Part shown: in pieces, positions 11,646-24,100 of the stretch | Layout of the letters: every line of letters begins with the position of its first letter | Position numbering within the stretch: position 1 is the stretch's first letter | DNA from: Apostichopus japonicus | Lineage: Eukaryota; Echinodermata; Holothuroidea; Aspidochirotida; Stichopodidae | NCBI RefSeq assembly: GCF_037975245.1 | Contig: NC_092576.1 | Span: 2,289,501-2,353,500 of the forward strand | DNA length: 64,000 nucleotides | Reading direction: 5' to 3' | Translations under genes and position numbers: made by a program | The notes under the pieces: generated by a model | What the model was told of the DNA's origin: nothing | Database searches by the model: none | Seen by the model: only the letters and a program-made list of their open reading frames with translations

Positions 11646-12169
11646 TTCTAGAGAATGAATGTCCGATTAAATAGTTCTTAGGCTTGCGTATATTATGACA
11701 TAAATTCCCAATTCGTTTGCTTCATCTATTCTTACAGATACCTGATATGTTTCCGTACACAAGCTGAATATGATTCATTGAATTGTTACTCTTCGTACTG
11801 TTCACAAATATATTATCAAACTTGATTTTTTGCTCTATGAATTCCAATTCTAAGCATTCAGTTATAATCGTTTTAAATACCTCTACTTATTTGTAGTTAT
11901 CTGCTCAATAAGGAGGATTGTAACTACTGCTTCATACAACAACAAACTTACTTCGGTCTTGTAACGGTTCCAGTGTTCCAGAATGATACGGACCGTTCAT
12001 ACTAGGACTGCAGTGGGACCAATCCTACTGTATTTCAAAACAACCCATTCTAATTCCATTCAAAATGAAAGTCTTATATTTTTTTTAAAAGGATCACCAA
12101 AATGAAAATGTTTCTTGGTTAACATTTCACAATACAGTGGGTTTACATAAGTATATAAAGTATGCTTAC
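11646..12169 (-). other. intron sequence 3' of the NACHT exon
   Basis: AT-rich, with no repeat structure or coding exon recognised. It begins at the GTAAGC donor of the NACHT exon and ends at the minisatellite. Confidence 0.5.
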
Positions 12170-13695
12170 TTCATGGCTTGATGCTATTTGCAGGAGCTGT
12201 ATGGTCGACCTCTGTAGTAACTTGCTGTGATCTTCACTGATGGTGACCTCACTTGAACATATCTCTTTTACAGTGTCTAAGATGCCTTCAACCTTTCCAC
12301 TCTGTTCCCAGATGCAAAGGATTGCAAACTTGTCTCCGTCTTTCTTGCTTTTCAAATAGTCGATGATTTTCTTGCCAGCGGTGGAATTCAACCCACAAGC
12401 GAATCGAAAGACGTACTGGAGATCAAATGGATTCATCTTCCCGAGAATTGGTTGCAGGTCAGCTGAATCTTCCACCTTGCAAAGGATATCCACCAAACGA
12501 AATGACGCGAACCATTCACAGAATAGTTTATGGTAAAACCTTACTTCAATCTTCATCTTATCGCTCTTACCAGGAGTCTGCCCATCTGCAATATCATACA
12601 TCTCCTCCTCTACTAGGATACCAACAAGAATGTACTGATCATAAAAATCTTGACCGAGTCGATGGAGGAATTCTACTTGGCTCCACGCTATTTGTTGATT
12701 CTCTTTACTGAGCCCTTCGAAAGCGATTTTATCAAGTTCACTGTGATTATGTTCTAAGAACTTCGAGTATTCTTTAGCATTGAAATCTTTGGATTTGTTT
12801 CTCGAGTGACTGTGAAAGCAATTCATCGCGTGGCGAAGGAAGTCAGAAACAGATTTAAATTTCTTAAAACCCTCTATTTCATGAGTCATGTGAGAGAACA
12901 TAGTAAATAAGAGAGGAATCTGGCAGAGGTCATCAAGAATGACATTTTGCTTGAGACCTTTCTTAACTTTAGCAATAGCTTGTTCATCATCTCCACAAAC
13001 AGCCTTACGGATGTACTGATCACGCGCAGTCTCATCAAAACCAGTAAGTTTAAATCGTTTGGTTTTGGCTCTGTCATACTCAATAGGTAAATACCTGGTT
13101 GTCAAGGTAACGTCAGATTCTTGGAACATCTTGTACTTGATAATGCGTCCTACGTCATTATCTGTTTTCTCGTTGGTTTCTCTGCCTGGGTATTCATCAT
13201 AGCCATCTAACTGAAATGCTACTGACTTGCAACTCTCTAGTATTTCCTTGATGTCTCTCTCCTTGACCCTGTATTCCTTTGGCACCAAATATCGCTTGAT
13301 CGCTCTATAGATTGACGGAACATTACCCAACTGTCTAAGTCTGAGTAAAATAAGAATCTCTACGTCAGCGAGAGGTGAATCTTGGACACCATTACACCAG
13401 TCATATGCTAACTGCAGGGTAAGAGTAGACTTCCCATACCCAGGCTCTCCTTCGATGATACGTCTGTTACACCTCCTATGAGGATCATTGAATATGTTCT
13501 TGTAAGAATCTAACTGTTCCCATTGTGCATCTTTACCATTCGATGTAACAGTGCCATTCAAAGCAACCACACCACTCTCGACAAATATCGTATTCACACA
13601 ATAAAGTCTGTCTTGTATATATGGTAAAGGTTTTACGGAGCCATAATAAACTTTATACTTTTCTTTAAGCCCATCGATTAGTATTTGTTTCTTAT
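12170..13695 (-). CDS. NLR gene A, NACHT ATPase exon
   Basis: A 1526-nt exon encoding residues 92-600 of the predicted protein. NACHT domains are the nucleotide-driven oligomerisation module of NOD-like receptors, cytosolic or membrane-associated sensors of innate immunity. Visible motifs are: a pre-NACHT segment (YGSVKPLPYIQDRLYCV); Walker A GEPGYGKST at about residues 174-182; Walker B LDGYDE at about 254-259; sensor-like TTR at about 290-292; a PLLFTMF helix at about 352-358; and a winged-helix segment FYHKLFCEWFAS at about 478-489. All core ATPase residues are present and the frame is open throughout. The acceptor is TTTCTCATAG at the 13696 side and the donor GTAAGC at the 12169 side. The open frame runs 8 codons into the intron before its stop. 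The last 40 residues match cassette exon 4. Confidence 0.92.
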
Positions 13696-14687
13696 CTATG
13701 AGAAAAATAAAACAAACAAAAATTCAAACGAAACAAACAGGCCAACACAACCACCAACAAGATAGATTCTTTGGTTATATATAAAGTAATGCGCAATATT
13801 GCGCAATCATTGATCGTTGAAGAACCGACTGGTCAGTTGATCTAACAACTCATCTTAGAGAGTTTCTTGATGTTGGTATAAGTAATATGATAAACATTAA
13901 CATTGGTGTCTTGCTTGGAATACTAATTGCTAAATATAATACGTATATTAACGTGAGTATGTATGGAGTTGGTGTATACATGTTATCATTTTAAGTTCGT
14001 TATTTAGGTTAATTAGAATCAACATTTCAAATTAATTCAATTTACATTTCGTTTCTTTATTTTCCTCAATGATGTAAAGGTGGAGGACGGATAACTATAT
14101 GAATACTATGTGAATCGGTGCTTTTACTTCCTAAACATAAAGGCCGCAATCGAATGGCTGTTTCATGGAACGCGTATAATAAATGAGTTTACGATACACC
14201 TTAAAATAAAAGAAACGGAGTTGCAAACAAGGAATGTGGTGTGACGGTTTTGAAATATCAAAGCTATATGAACATAAAAATCGACCAGATTTAACCATTG
14301 TATCACGTAATATACAAAATGAATTGTGGTAATGCAGTTCTGAGACTACGTCGTAAATGACAAGTGTGGGCATCACAACTCAAGTTTTTTTCCTTATAAA
14401 ATCATGTGACAAATAAATAGACGTTTGAAGTTGGCACCACCACATTAAGGTGAATGGCATTCCTACCAAAATAATTAATAAGTAAAGAACGCCGTGCAGT
14501 CGGGGACGAGATTAGTTGTTGATTCATAAAGTCATCGGTAACCTGTCCCATCCTCCTCCCCTCCCAGCCTATCAATCAAACAAAATCAAAATCAAATAAG
14601 ACAAGTGTCACTATAGTCACTATATAGTCACTAAGAAATCGTAAAGCTGTCGCAGGTGATGCTGCAAAACTAAACAATATTGCCTAC
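13696..14687 (-). other. intron 1 of NLR gene A
   Basis: AT-rich sequence between the two phase-matched coding exons. It contains a short palindrome around 13790-13808 (ATGCGCAATATTGCGCAAT). No coding exon or transposon signature is visible. Confidence 0.55.
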
Positions 14688-14961
14688 CTTCTATAGTCAG
14701 TGGGTCTGAATACTTCTTTCTGACAGGGGTTCTTTGTTGATCAGATGCTCGGAAGTTTGTGTTTGTTGAAGATAATGCTGCGGGGGTCTCACGGTGTGGA
14801 ATACTCTCAAATTGTGATGCAGATGCTTCACTTTGAAATGGTTGTCTTGGTGACGCCGCATCCCTCAGTTCAGATGTTTGTGAGTTCCGATTAGCTCCTG
14901 GTGTTGTGTCTGTTTTAAGTCCTCTCTTCGAACTTTTCTTCTTTGAACTTCGATTTCCCAT
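14688..14961 (-). CDS. NLR gene A, N-terminal exon with myristoylation-like start
   Basis: The exon runs from an ATG at 14961 to a GTAGGC donor and encodes 91 residues plus one base. That base plus the first two of the NACHT exon form an Asp codon, so the join is in frame. There is no ATG between this one and the upstream in-frame TAG. The protein begins MGNRSSKKKSSKRG: Gly2, Ser6 and Lys7 fit the N-myristoylation consensus, and the next positions form a basic cluster of the kind that holds Src-type proteins on membranes. The rest is Ser/Thr/Gln-rich and probably disordered. No CARD, death, DED or pyrin domain is visible, although NLRs often carry one here. A 5' non-coding exon may splice just upstream, since a CAAG acceptor-like site lies 8 bases before the ATG. 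Confidence 0.75.
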
Positions 14962-15825
14962 CTTTTTACCTTGAATAAGTAACGTAAGAAACTCAGTCAA
15001 AGTCGATGCAGCCTTATTGGAAACATGCAGCTCATTGCTATGTACCTAAGTATAGACACTCTATATATGTTTATCAACTAAACCACGTATCGAAGAACTC
15101 GATAAAAGGAGCTTAACATGTTAAAAGTAACTAAAACTAACTAAAGGCAAATCATATTGCACCGCAGAGCACGTTGGTAATCCATAATAATAATCAGGCA
15201 GTTATTTTTTACGACGCCTAAAGCGACCACGAATGTGTGAGAAGCCTGCGGGGGCTTATTGATTACACCTTTCACGTCGGGTGGCTTCCAATTCAACACT
15301 TTATCTCAAATTTGGAATATTTTCTTTAGTTTGGAAAGTCATTTCAGATGGTAAAACCGTATACCTTGCAAATATACAGTATGTATTCATTATTTCAAAT
15401 ACGGTTAATATTTACTTGTACATGAGTGGTATGATAATAACCTGGATCACGAAAGCATATATATTTCTTCTTGATTGTTTCATGAAAGTTCGTTTACAAT
15501 ATCGTTTGTTTATAAAAATCACTTCTGTGGGATGAACGTTCCGCTATTAGCAAAGAATCGTATGAAACATGTTTTGTAAAACTTGTACACAACAGAACCA
15601 ATTATCGATAAAATGTTGCCTTCCAAATATCCAGACTAACAATACGTTTTAAAAAACCAGGTATGTTAGATTCCTAGGAATCCAATTTATAGATTAATAT
15701 ATGATCATTCATATAAAGTAAAAAACAACTCTATGTGGCTAAATGAATCATGGCCTGGTGATCCAATTCAGTAGAAAACAATGTTTGCACACTAGATTCA
15801 ACAAGTACACAAGATACTGACTTAC

Positions 15826-16080
15826 CTGAGAAGAAACTTAATGTAGTTCACCATATAAATCAGATTCATGTCAATAAACTACTTAATGGAGATGAGAGCA
15901 TTCTCCTCCACAAACTTAATCAACATGACGAACGATAGACTAACCGAATACTAAACGTTCTGTAATCTAAAACTGGTTATTGACTCAGCTCGAGGTTCAT
16001 ATGTATATATTCGTCTAATTGCTTTTTTTTCAGATTTTATACTTCAGACTCTTCAAACATTCAAACAGTTCGGTATTGAA
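15826..16080 (-). promoter_or_regulatory. putative 5' non-coding exon and promoter of NLR gene A
   Basis: On the minus strand this block ends in a strong donor (CTCAG then GTAAGTCAG) and lies about 0.9 kb upstream of the first coding exon. A diverged duplicate with the same donor context lies at 18477-18745. The two share scattered blocks, including the stretch around 15970-16060 that matches 18660-18745. I infer a transcribed leader plus promoter. There is no coding potential and no clear TATA box. Confidence 0.35.
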
Positions 16081-16099
16081 GATCAAAATCAATATGAGG

Positions 16100-18470
16100 C
16101 AAACTTGTCTTAATAAAGCATTGTACAGACTTAACAGGGTATTAAACTAAATTCATATCATTAACACTATCCAGAAAACATCTAACATTAAGAACGTGTT
16201 GCACAAAAATGCCGAGAGGAACTTTTAAATTGATATTTATAAAATATCCGATATTTTAATTAGTGCTTATTTTACGAGAATTGTTAAGATCTTTAAATAA
16301 AATCATGCTATTATCAGGCGACCAAGTTAAAGTTAAAGTTTACTAACTCTTTAGTATGACACCAAGGGCTCTTGCAGCTCAAATGCAAACAACATGAAAA
16401 CATTTGTATACTAAATAATGCTTCTTTTAGTACGTAAACTGTAGAAAAAGTTTTACAAAGAAAACTATGACAAGCGAAATTGACCTCTAACAGTTTATTC
16501 AAACAGGTTATTAGAACAATTAAGAAGGAATTTTTTTTATTTTTTAATTTTTTTAATTAAGAATTAAGAAGGAATAACTGAGACATTATAAATGCGGTTT
16601 GTAAAAGCAACACATAAATTTAATAGCTAGAACGAAAACCCAAAGTATTTAGATACGTCGAGATCACAAACCTTGTGTATTATATAGCTCAGTTTATTAT
16701 CACATTATAATGACGTATTGACATAATGCTCCTCTAACTATACTTTATGGTGTATTGTCATTTGAGCTCGCATTGAGAATATGAAATGATCGAGCGGTAA
16801 ATACATTCTTATCTTAAACGATTAAAGGCTTTGCTTGCTTATATCAGTTTGTAAACCAGTGCAAATGGTAATACAAACATATGTAAAGTCTAAGTCCACC
16901 CAAACCGAAAATGAATGGAACAGAATAAACACAATAAACACAAATTAGCATTTTATCTGCAGAAAATTAATAATTAAACACAAACAGAGATATTCCTGTA
17001 TAGTATAAGACTAATGTCTTGTTAAGTTTAAAAATCTATAATTTGGAAGACTCTACTTTTACATGATCTGATAGATAATTTGCTATCATTAAATGCTGAA
17101 TTGATTCAAACTGAAATAAGTTCGGTAGCAACATTGGATGTGTGTTATAACACCTTAATCTTTCAAATAATATACCGTTTCTATTGCGCAAACGTTTAAT
17201 AAAACAGAGAAAATGTAGTGACATATAGATAAAAGAAAAAGAAAGAAATGTCTACTGCAAACGCACACAAACTCATCTTGAATATAAAGAAAAGCAGATG
17301 TCAGTTAAAGACCGTTTTGAAATGTGTAGTATAATTATTTTTGTATACTGCTAATATTCACAGAATAACCCTTTTAGCTATAGAAACTTTTGAGAAACAT
17401 GATATAGAAAGTTACAATAATAGTATGTTTGCATAGTATTGTATAATTTTATAAGTCTTAATGTATGATACATTTAAGTCATGGAAGGCCGGTGTCGAAT
17501 TTCATTGTATTTTGTCCTGCTTTATTAGTAATATTCTAATGCATGTTACTACTTTAGATCAATCCATATGAAATTGTTGGTTGATTCATTAACAGTAAGT
17601 ATAACACGAATAACTAAACCTGTATCCATTCACATATTTATACTATCACAAATATTATTAACTATTACAGTAAAACAGTTACTAATAACAGGCATGTAGG
17701 GTTACATTCAATGGATATATATATATTTTTTAAAGAAAACAATAATGAATCGTAAAACGGTAGTTTAAAATATTTCGGTTCGTTAGTGCAAACCATTGCT
17801 CTTGATATTAATTGAGTGAATTATCAAAAGCGAATAAACGCGGCAGGCAAAGAAGTTAACAGTAGCCCACTAGCCAATTATTGTTATACACTAGTAATGT
17901 GTATATGACATAAGCTTACAATCATTCTTACGAAAGAATTTAAAATCACGGATACTCTCTGCGCAATTTTAGTTAACTCCCTTCCTATCCAATGATTACT
18001 TTGCATTTCTGAATATCTTCTTTCTGTATACTAATTCTTGCTGTTATTTTAAATCGAATTTCAACCTTTCGCATTATTGTTATCTTCATACCTGATAACA
18101 TTGTTACAGTAATAATAAATTAATGTTTAGAACCTGAATAGGATGCAAGTTAAATTACTTGAGACATGTCAACGCCAAATGATGTTTCATGTCATATATG
18201 GACGTTATGTTGTTCACATGATGTAAAAAGTACATTTTAAATTGACAAATTAACAACAAATTAGCATTAACAAGTTGGTCTGGACAAAGGAACGGATGTA
18301 TTGAATCACGACATTTGTGTCTTTATACGATTTCCACTTTCTAAAAGTGAATTTTGTGTTGATTGAAAATAGCTATCAAACTATCAACCTCACAGGATTG
18401 CTGTGGAGAGGTCCGCCATTTAACACACCATGCATGATTCAAAAACTCGATAAAAGTTCATGAAAAAATG
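16100..18470. other. AT-rich intergenic DNA, no gene seen
   Basis: Strongly AT-rich, with only short open frames and no motifs. No tandem repeat, inverted-repeat element or exon-like block stands out. Confidence 0.5.
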
Positions 18471-18476
18471 ACTTAC

Positions 18477-18745
18477 CTAAGATGAAAGTTGTTCACCGTG
18501 TCAGATAGAAATGTGATTATCAAAATGCATAATTGAAATCACGGCAATCATCTCCGTTTACTTGAAGAAATAGCAATAAGGTACGGCCGGTATTCAGTGA
18601 ACACTCCTTAATCAAAATGGCGACTGGCTGACTATCAGACGGCTCAGTCATCCTTATTGGTTATTGGTTGAACTCGATGTTCATATTTACATATTCGTCA
18701 AGTAGTTATTCAGCTTGTTTTTATCAGATTTGAAGTTTAGACTTT
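18477..18745 (-). promoter_or_regulatory. duplicate of the putative NLR 5' exon/promoter
   Basis: Same layout as 15826-16080. On the minus strand a donor (CATCTTAG then GTAAGTCA) closes a non-coding block, preceded by sequence with TTGG/CCAAT-type pentamers around 18650-18670. It could be an alternative promoter of the same NLR gene or a leftover from a tandem duplication. No second MGN-type coding exon was found next to it. Confidence 0.3.
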
Positions 18746-18749
18746 ACCC

Positions 18750-20825
18750 TTCCAACTGGTTTTATTGCGCTATTATTACCAGCTTTCACAATCGTTTTCT
18801 TTAAAGCAGTACATATGTTAGACTATCTTAAATTAAACTTCATATTTTTGGATAAGTAAAGGTATCTATCTACCTTCAGCATAAAATGTCAACCAAATAT
18901 GATGTATAAAAAGAAACTATGTGTACAATTATGCTACGCCTGCAGCAGCCATGTTGGTTATCAGCTCCGTGCCAGAGCGTAATCTATTATGGCATGAAGA
19001 ATTTCTGCATCGAAAATTATTCAAAATGAATTTTTGCTTCGTTTCATCATTTTATATGAACTTTTTTTGATAAGAAATCACTAAATATGTATCAATTGTT
19101 AAAACAAAATCGATTTGTTAATTTCAATTCAAACGACTGAAGAGTCATAACAATAATTAAAGTATATATTCGTTTATATTTCGCTCCCATATTACAGAAT
19201 CCTTTAAAAGAGGCCATCTCATCAATTGACACCGTTGAAATAGTCGTTGACGCTATTTAGGCTATTTGTTCGTGAAGGTCAATAAAGTTTTTATCTGATA
19301 CACCGATGACTACTCGTTGTTGTGAGTTTGTATAGGCAGGTCTCATGATAGTACAACCACTCAATGAAAGACAAAGTCCAACAAAAATGAAATGCAAACC
19401 ACAGAACCTTGATAAGATAAGATATTGGGGCGATCATCATTAAAGATAATATGCTGTGTGACTATGGATTATGTATGCATCTTCACAATATTATATGGTT
19501 CACTTTTAACTTTCGTATAGCGGGCAGTGCATATATTATAGTGGTGATGACGTATGGGGTATACTGGTGATCGAAACCACAGTAGTTTATCATCCGTCAG
19601 GGTAACACCTCAATGAGTTAACTAAGAAATGTCTCTTACACACAAAGATACTGTGTAGTGAGCATATTTTCATCCTTTAATACTTATATTTTTCAGTAAA
19701 TAATAATTTGAACAACGAATAATACAGGTCCGAATTAATTTAGACCAACAGTAGTTCGAAATGTCAACCAAAAACACAACACTAATTTTACATTGAAGGA
19801 GTGCAAATAGTAAAACGTACCCTATCGGTATTGAAATACTATATTGGCCTATTTGTAGCTATCATTTCTACACCGTCAAAAGCAAGGAAAATCTCATGTT
19901 AAAGGTACAGGTGCCCATGGCAACTATCATCTCATAAGTCAGCACAAGTTAGGTTAAGACTTAAGTACGAATAACACACTTTATTTGCTAACAAAATGTT
20001 TCCTACAACAATCATCGTTTTGACAAGGCCTGACGATATGGGATAAAAGGAGCCAGGGCCACTTAGGGGTCATGGGAAAATATTAAAGAAGCTGGGAAAG
20101 TGAGGCCCTGTGGGCTAGAGAAGTGTGTTCTCATATTCTGATATACTAAAAGGAAAATAAATAGTGTAGAGCAGGGGCTAAGTGACGTTGTTTTTTCCAG
20201 AGGACGGACTTGGCTTTCAATGAATTTAGTGTTGAATGTCAAAAGTTCTTCTTTAGTGTCCCTTGCGTACGCAGCAATGTATTCTTTAATTACGAAATAT
20301 AAAAAAAGAGATTTAGTTGTCGCAGACTTTGTTTTCAATAGCTGTTTTTTTCCGCAAGGGGAAATAATGTTGGTGTATAACTATTCATTTACCATTTTTT
20401 TAAATTTTGATACAACAAAGTACTAACACCAACAGTTCAGATGTATGCATGGTAGTTAAGCTGTTTAAACATGAAACGGTTACATACAATGCCAGGCTAA
20501 CCCAATGTGAAGAGTATCTACTTGGAATAAATACCGGTTTTAGCCTGTACCTTTTGTCAGGGGAATGAACGAAGTGATAGAGTTCGATGGTATTGGATTG
20601 TTCTGTATTTTATGTCCAATTGAAAAGGCCATAGAATATGCACTATTCTAATGAATATAGTATACATCTGTTACGATGGTGGAGCATACTAGCTTGACAA
20701 GCTGTCCATGATTAGTTAAGATAATTCAAAGTGGACTCAGGAACTGTCCGTGGAAAATACTGAACAAGCTTGCTTATTGATCTGTAACTGAACACAAAAT
20801 AGAAGAAATATGGGTAACTATACTG
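18750..20825. other. AT-rich intergenic DNA, no gene seen
   Basis: Only short, unconvincing open frames, including the overlapping pair at 20063-20426. No element ends were recognised before the hAT-type MITE at 20826. Confidence 0.5.
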
Positions 20826-21187
20826 CAGTGGCGTAGGAAGGTTGTTTTGAGTGGGGGGGGGGGGGCTGAAGACTGATGGCCGACCTGGGGGAGGAGTCTA
20901 AGGGGGTGTCCCCCTCCCCTTTGGAATTTTTTTGCACTTCCAGGTGGCCTCAGATGCAACTTGGTGCAATAAAGCACATTTCAACACCCACTCCATTTTG
21001 TAAGTAATTTTGCATTTTCACCTGGCCTTAGATGCAATTTGGTGCTCCAAATGAGATTTTTTTTCTCACATGGAAATGAAAAATGGGTTTTCTGACTTTC
21101 GAAGCGGGGGGGGGGGCGGAATGATACTTCCGCCCCCCATATTTTTTACTGAGGGGGGGCTGGCGCCCTTCAGTTCCTACGCCCTTG
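20826..21187. mobile_element. non-autonomous hAT-type element
   Basis: A 362-bp element bounded by CAGTGGCGTAGGAAG on the left and GTTCCTACGCCCTTG on the right, imperfect terminal inverted repeats starting CAG as in hAT elements. It is flanked by a perfect 8-bp duplication, CTATACTG, at 20818-20825 and 21188-21195; 8 bp is the TSD length of the hAT superfamily. The interior has two poly-G runs and no transposase. Confidence 0.85.
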
Positions 21188-21195
21188 CTATACTG

Positions 21196-22880
21196 TCATG
21201 AATGGTGTATTCAAACTGTTAGGTACTGGCAAGAAAGAAACATATACAGAATTACGTTTCATGATATCCGTGCGTAAAGATATGAGAATCAACCCGTTCT
21301 ACCTTTTCCAATAACGTACAAATATACAAGAGGCAGTTTTCACACGACTCTTTTTTGAACGATAACAGAAATAGCACGAATCAACTGAATTTGATCGCTT
21401 CTTCAAAAGCTAATAACGAACCTACGGTAATCAACTCAAGGTACCGATATGATGCTACATGCGATTCATGTTTTGTGGAACTAGATAGGACCGATATGAT
21501 AGCTTCGTACGTTGATTTTGTTCGAGTGGGAATCCTCATTGTACATGTATGGTAGGATGTGTATTTTATCGTCAATAACATTTTGATTCAAATCATGTAG
21601 AACAAGGAGTAGAGGACATAGCACATGATAGATCTTGGGAATAGGCATATCACATAATTTGTATTACAGTATAATCGGAAGCACTAAAGAAGGGATGAAA
21701 ATGCCAATTCGAACAGATTAAGGGCAAAATATTCTCTGCATCATTTTTCAAAGGAAAAACAAAAACAAAACAAGGAAAAGTCCAATTATATTAGTTAGCA
21801 CACTTGTAAATATATATCTTGTATACCACTTTCCCAGGGAAGTGGTTTAATTCGCAAGAACATAGCAGAAATTATTGAATATGAAGGGCTATGTAACGGG
21901 TATGAGTTCATCAATATCGTTGCTAGAAAACATGTAAAACAGCGTAACACATTATAAAGTACTTTACACAACGTAACTACCTGTCAATTCCCAGGTGTGG
22001 ATCCAAAGGGATGAGGGTCTCACACCTTCCACCTTGTAAACGCCATACTAAATATTAATAGTAGTTATTAGCAGCCTTGCATGTAGCTTTAATATGCCCC
22101 AGAATTTCGTTTTATATTTCTCCTCTCAAATGATAGTCGGCTTGAACGACCAAAGGACCACATCCACTCTTTTTAATAAATACTGGATCCGTCCTTGATT
22201 TCCTCAGACTTCACAAAGCCATTCTGTTCTTTGCAATATCCTACATAATATTTCTTCAACCCTTTACTGACGTCTCTGTGCCATAAAAAATAGATATCGA
22301 GTTGATACGGATTGGCATTAAAAATATTGTCGTTGCAATGTACGTAAATAACATGATACCGTTAACAAAGTAATGTACACATTAAAACACGATTACTTCT
22401 CTTGATGGGAAAATGTGAACTATCTAGTTTAAGAATGGATTTATGGTCACAAGATTATAAGCATTTTGTCAAAATTTAGAATTACAAAGTTAAATAGGAA
22501 TTTTGTGGATTTAAATAATTATCATAAATATCCTACTGACATATTGAGATTCTTGTATTACACATACCAACATCATTAATGTAGCAATGAATGTAAACAT
22601 GAAGGCTTAAAACTTCTCTGAAACTAAAGATGGATTTGTAAGAATTGTCAGTGTAATGGATACAGTACCCTAGATTGACTACAGATTTGAGCGATTCTTG
22701 TTTAAAAATGTATTAATTTGATAAAGTTATTAGTTAACATTTGTGCGAAACTGAAATAAACTTGAACCTGTTAAGAAAAGATACAATACGACTAGTTATG
22801 TCACTGCAATAATTATGAAAATTACTTTAATGAGCAGCTACAGAGATTCTTTGTTACTAAGATGTTATCTTTTCAATGAA
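21196..22880. other. intergenic DNA, no gene seen
   Basis: AT-rich. The overlapping open frames at 21355-21581 on opposite strands carry no known motif. This is the 3' flank of the zinc-finger gene. Confidence 0.45.
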
Positions 22881-24100
22881 ACATCATTAAGATTGTTTGT
22901 CGTGTCTGACTCCTCTCGAATATGATCATCCGATAATTTCAGTTTGTCTGGATGAAAAGTGTCTCTTTGTCCAACTCACCATGACGAAGGTCATCTTTTG
23001 ATTATTCTGCAGCGACCAATGTGTCTTCATTAAGATTGTCCTTGGCAAACAACTGTTTATGATTATTGTTGGATCCAGTGTGTCATAAAACAGACTGTTT
23101 ACAGTGTTCAACCTTTCATTATTAAGACTGTCCGGTTAATCTGACATCTCTTGATTATCAATATCTGCTGTTTCCAACTCTTTATAATATAGATTGCCTT
23201 TAGTGCCGAAACCTGTCATCCTTAAGATCATCCAAGGAATCGTTCATTTTTTGACATTGTAACATTGTTGGTTGTGCCCACAAATCGTCATGATTGAACT
23301 GATTTAGTGTCCAAACTGTCATGATTAACTTCGTCCAATGAGTCTGATGCATCCTTATTAACATTAACAGTGTCCAGCTCCTAATTTGTCTGTAGTGTCC
23401 AACTTGTCATATGTCTGTAGTGTTCAATTTGTCATTTGTCTGTATTGTCCAACTTGTTACAATTAACATTGTCCAAAGAGCCTGACATATCTTGTTTATC
23501 ATTGTTTGTTATGCCCAACTCCTCATTTGTCTGTATTGTCCAACTTGTCATCATTAACATTGTCCAATGAGTCTAACGTGTCTTGCTTATCACTGTTCGT
23601 TGTGCCCAACTCGTCATGAATTAAATTGTCTGTATTGTCCAACTTCTCATCATCATGATTGTCCAATGAATCTAATTTGTCTTGATTAAGATTGTTTCTT
23701 GAGTCCAACATGTCATGATTTAAATTGTCAGTAGTGTCCAACTTGTCATCATTAACATTGTCCAAAGAGCTTGGCCCATCATCTTTATCATTGTCTGTTT
23801 TGCCCAACTTGTCTACATTAAGATTGTCCAAAGAGCTAGGCCTATCTTCTTTATCATTGCTTGATGTGCCCAACTTTCCATGACTGCAATTGTCTGAGGT
23901 GTCCAACTTGTCAGCATTAGGACTGTCCAATGAGTCTAACGTGTCTTGGCTAATATTGTTGGTTGTGTCCAACTCATCATCACTTGAATTGTCTATCGTG
24001 TCCAACCTGTCCAAAGTGTCTTCATTAACATTGTCCAATGTGTCCTTTCTTGTAGGACTACGATCATCATTTTTGTCAGTTATATTATCCTCTTCTAACC
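22880..24100 (-). repeat. degenerate repeat encoding an Asp/Asn-rich tail
   Basis: Tandem, irregular units read on the minus strand as SLDNxNxDKLDTTDN-like peptides. The part from about 23523 to 24100 is in frame with the zinc-finger exon. From 23522 down to about 22880 the same units continue (LDNVN, KLDNT) but with frame changes and stops, so the coding tail was once longer or the repeat has spread past the gene's end. The unit carries GACAAGTTGGACA-like stretches. Confidence 0.8.

Noticed and set aside
9868-11658. Several open frames of 66-133 codons on both strands with VLSSCDS- or ALSQLLST-type repeats
   Set aside because: They follow from the 27-bp unit length (no stop in several frames) and have no splice or start support.
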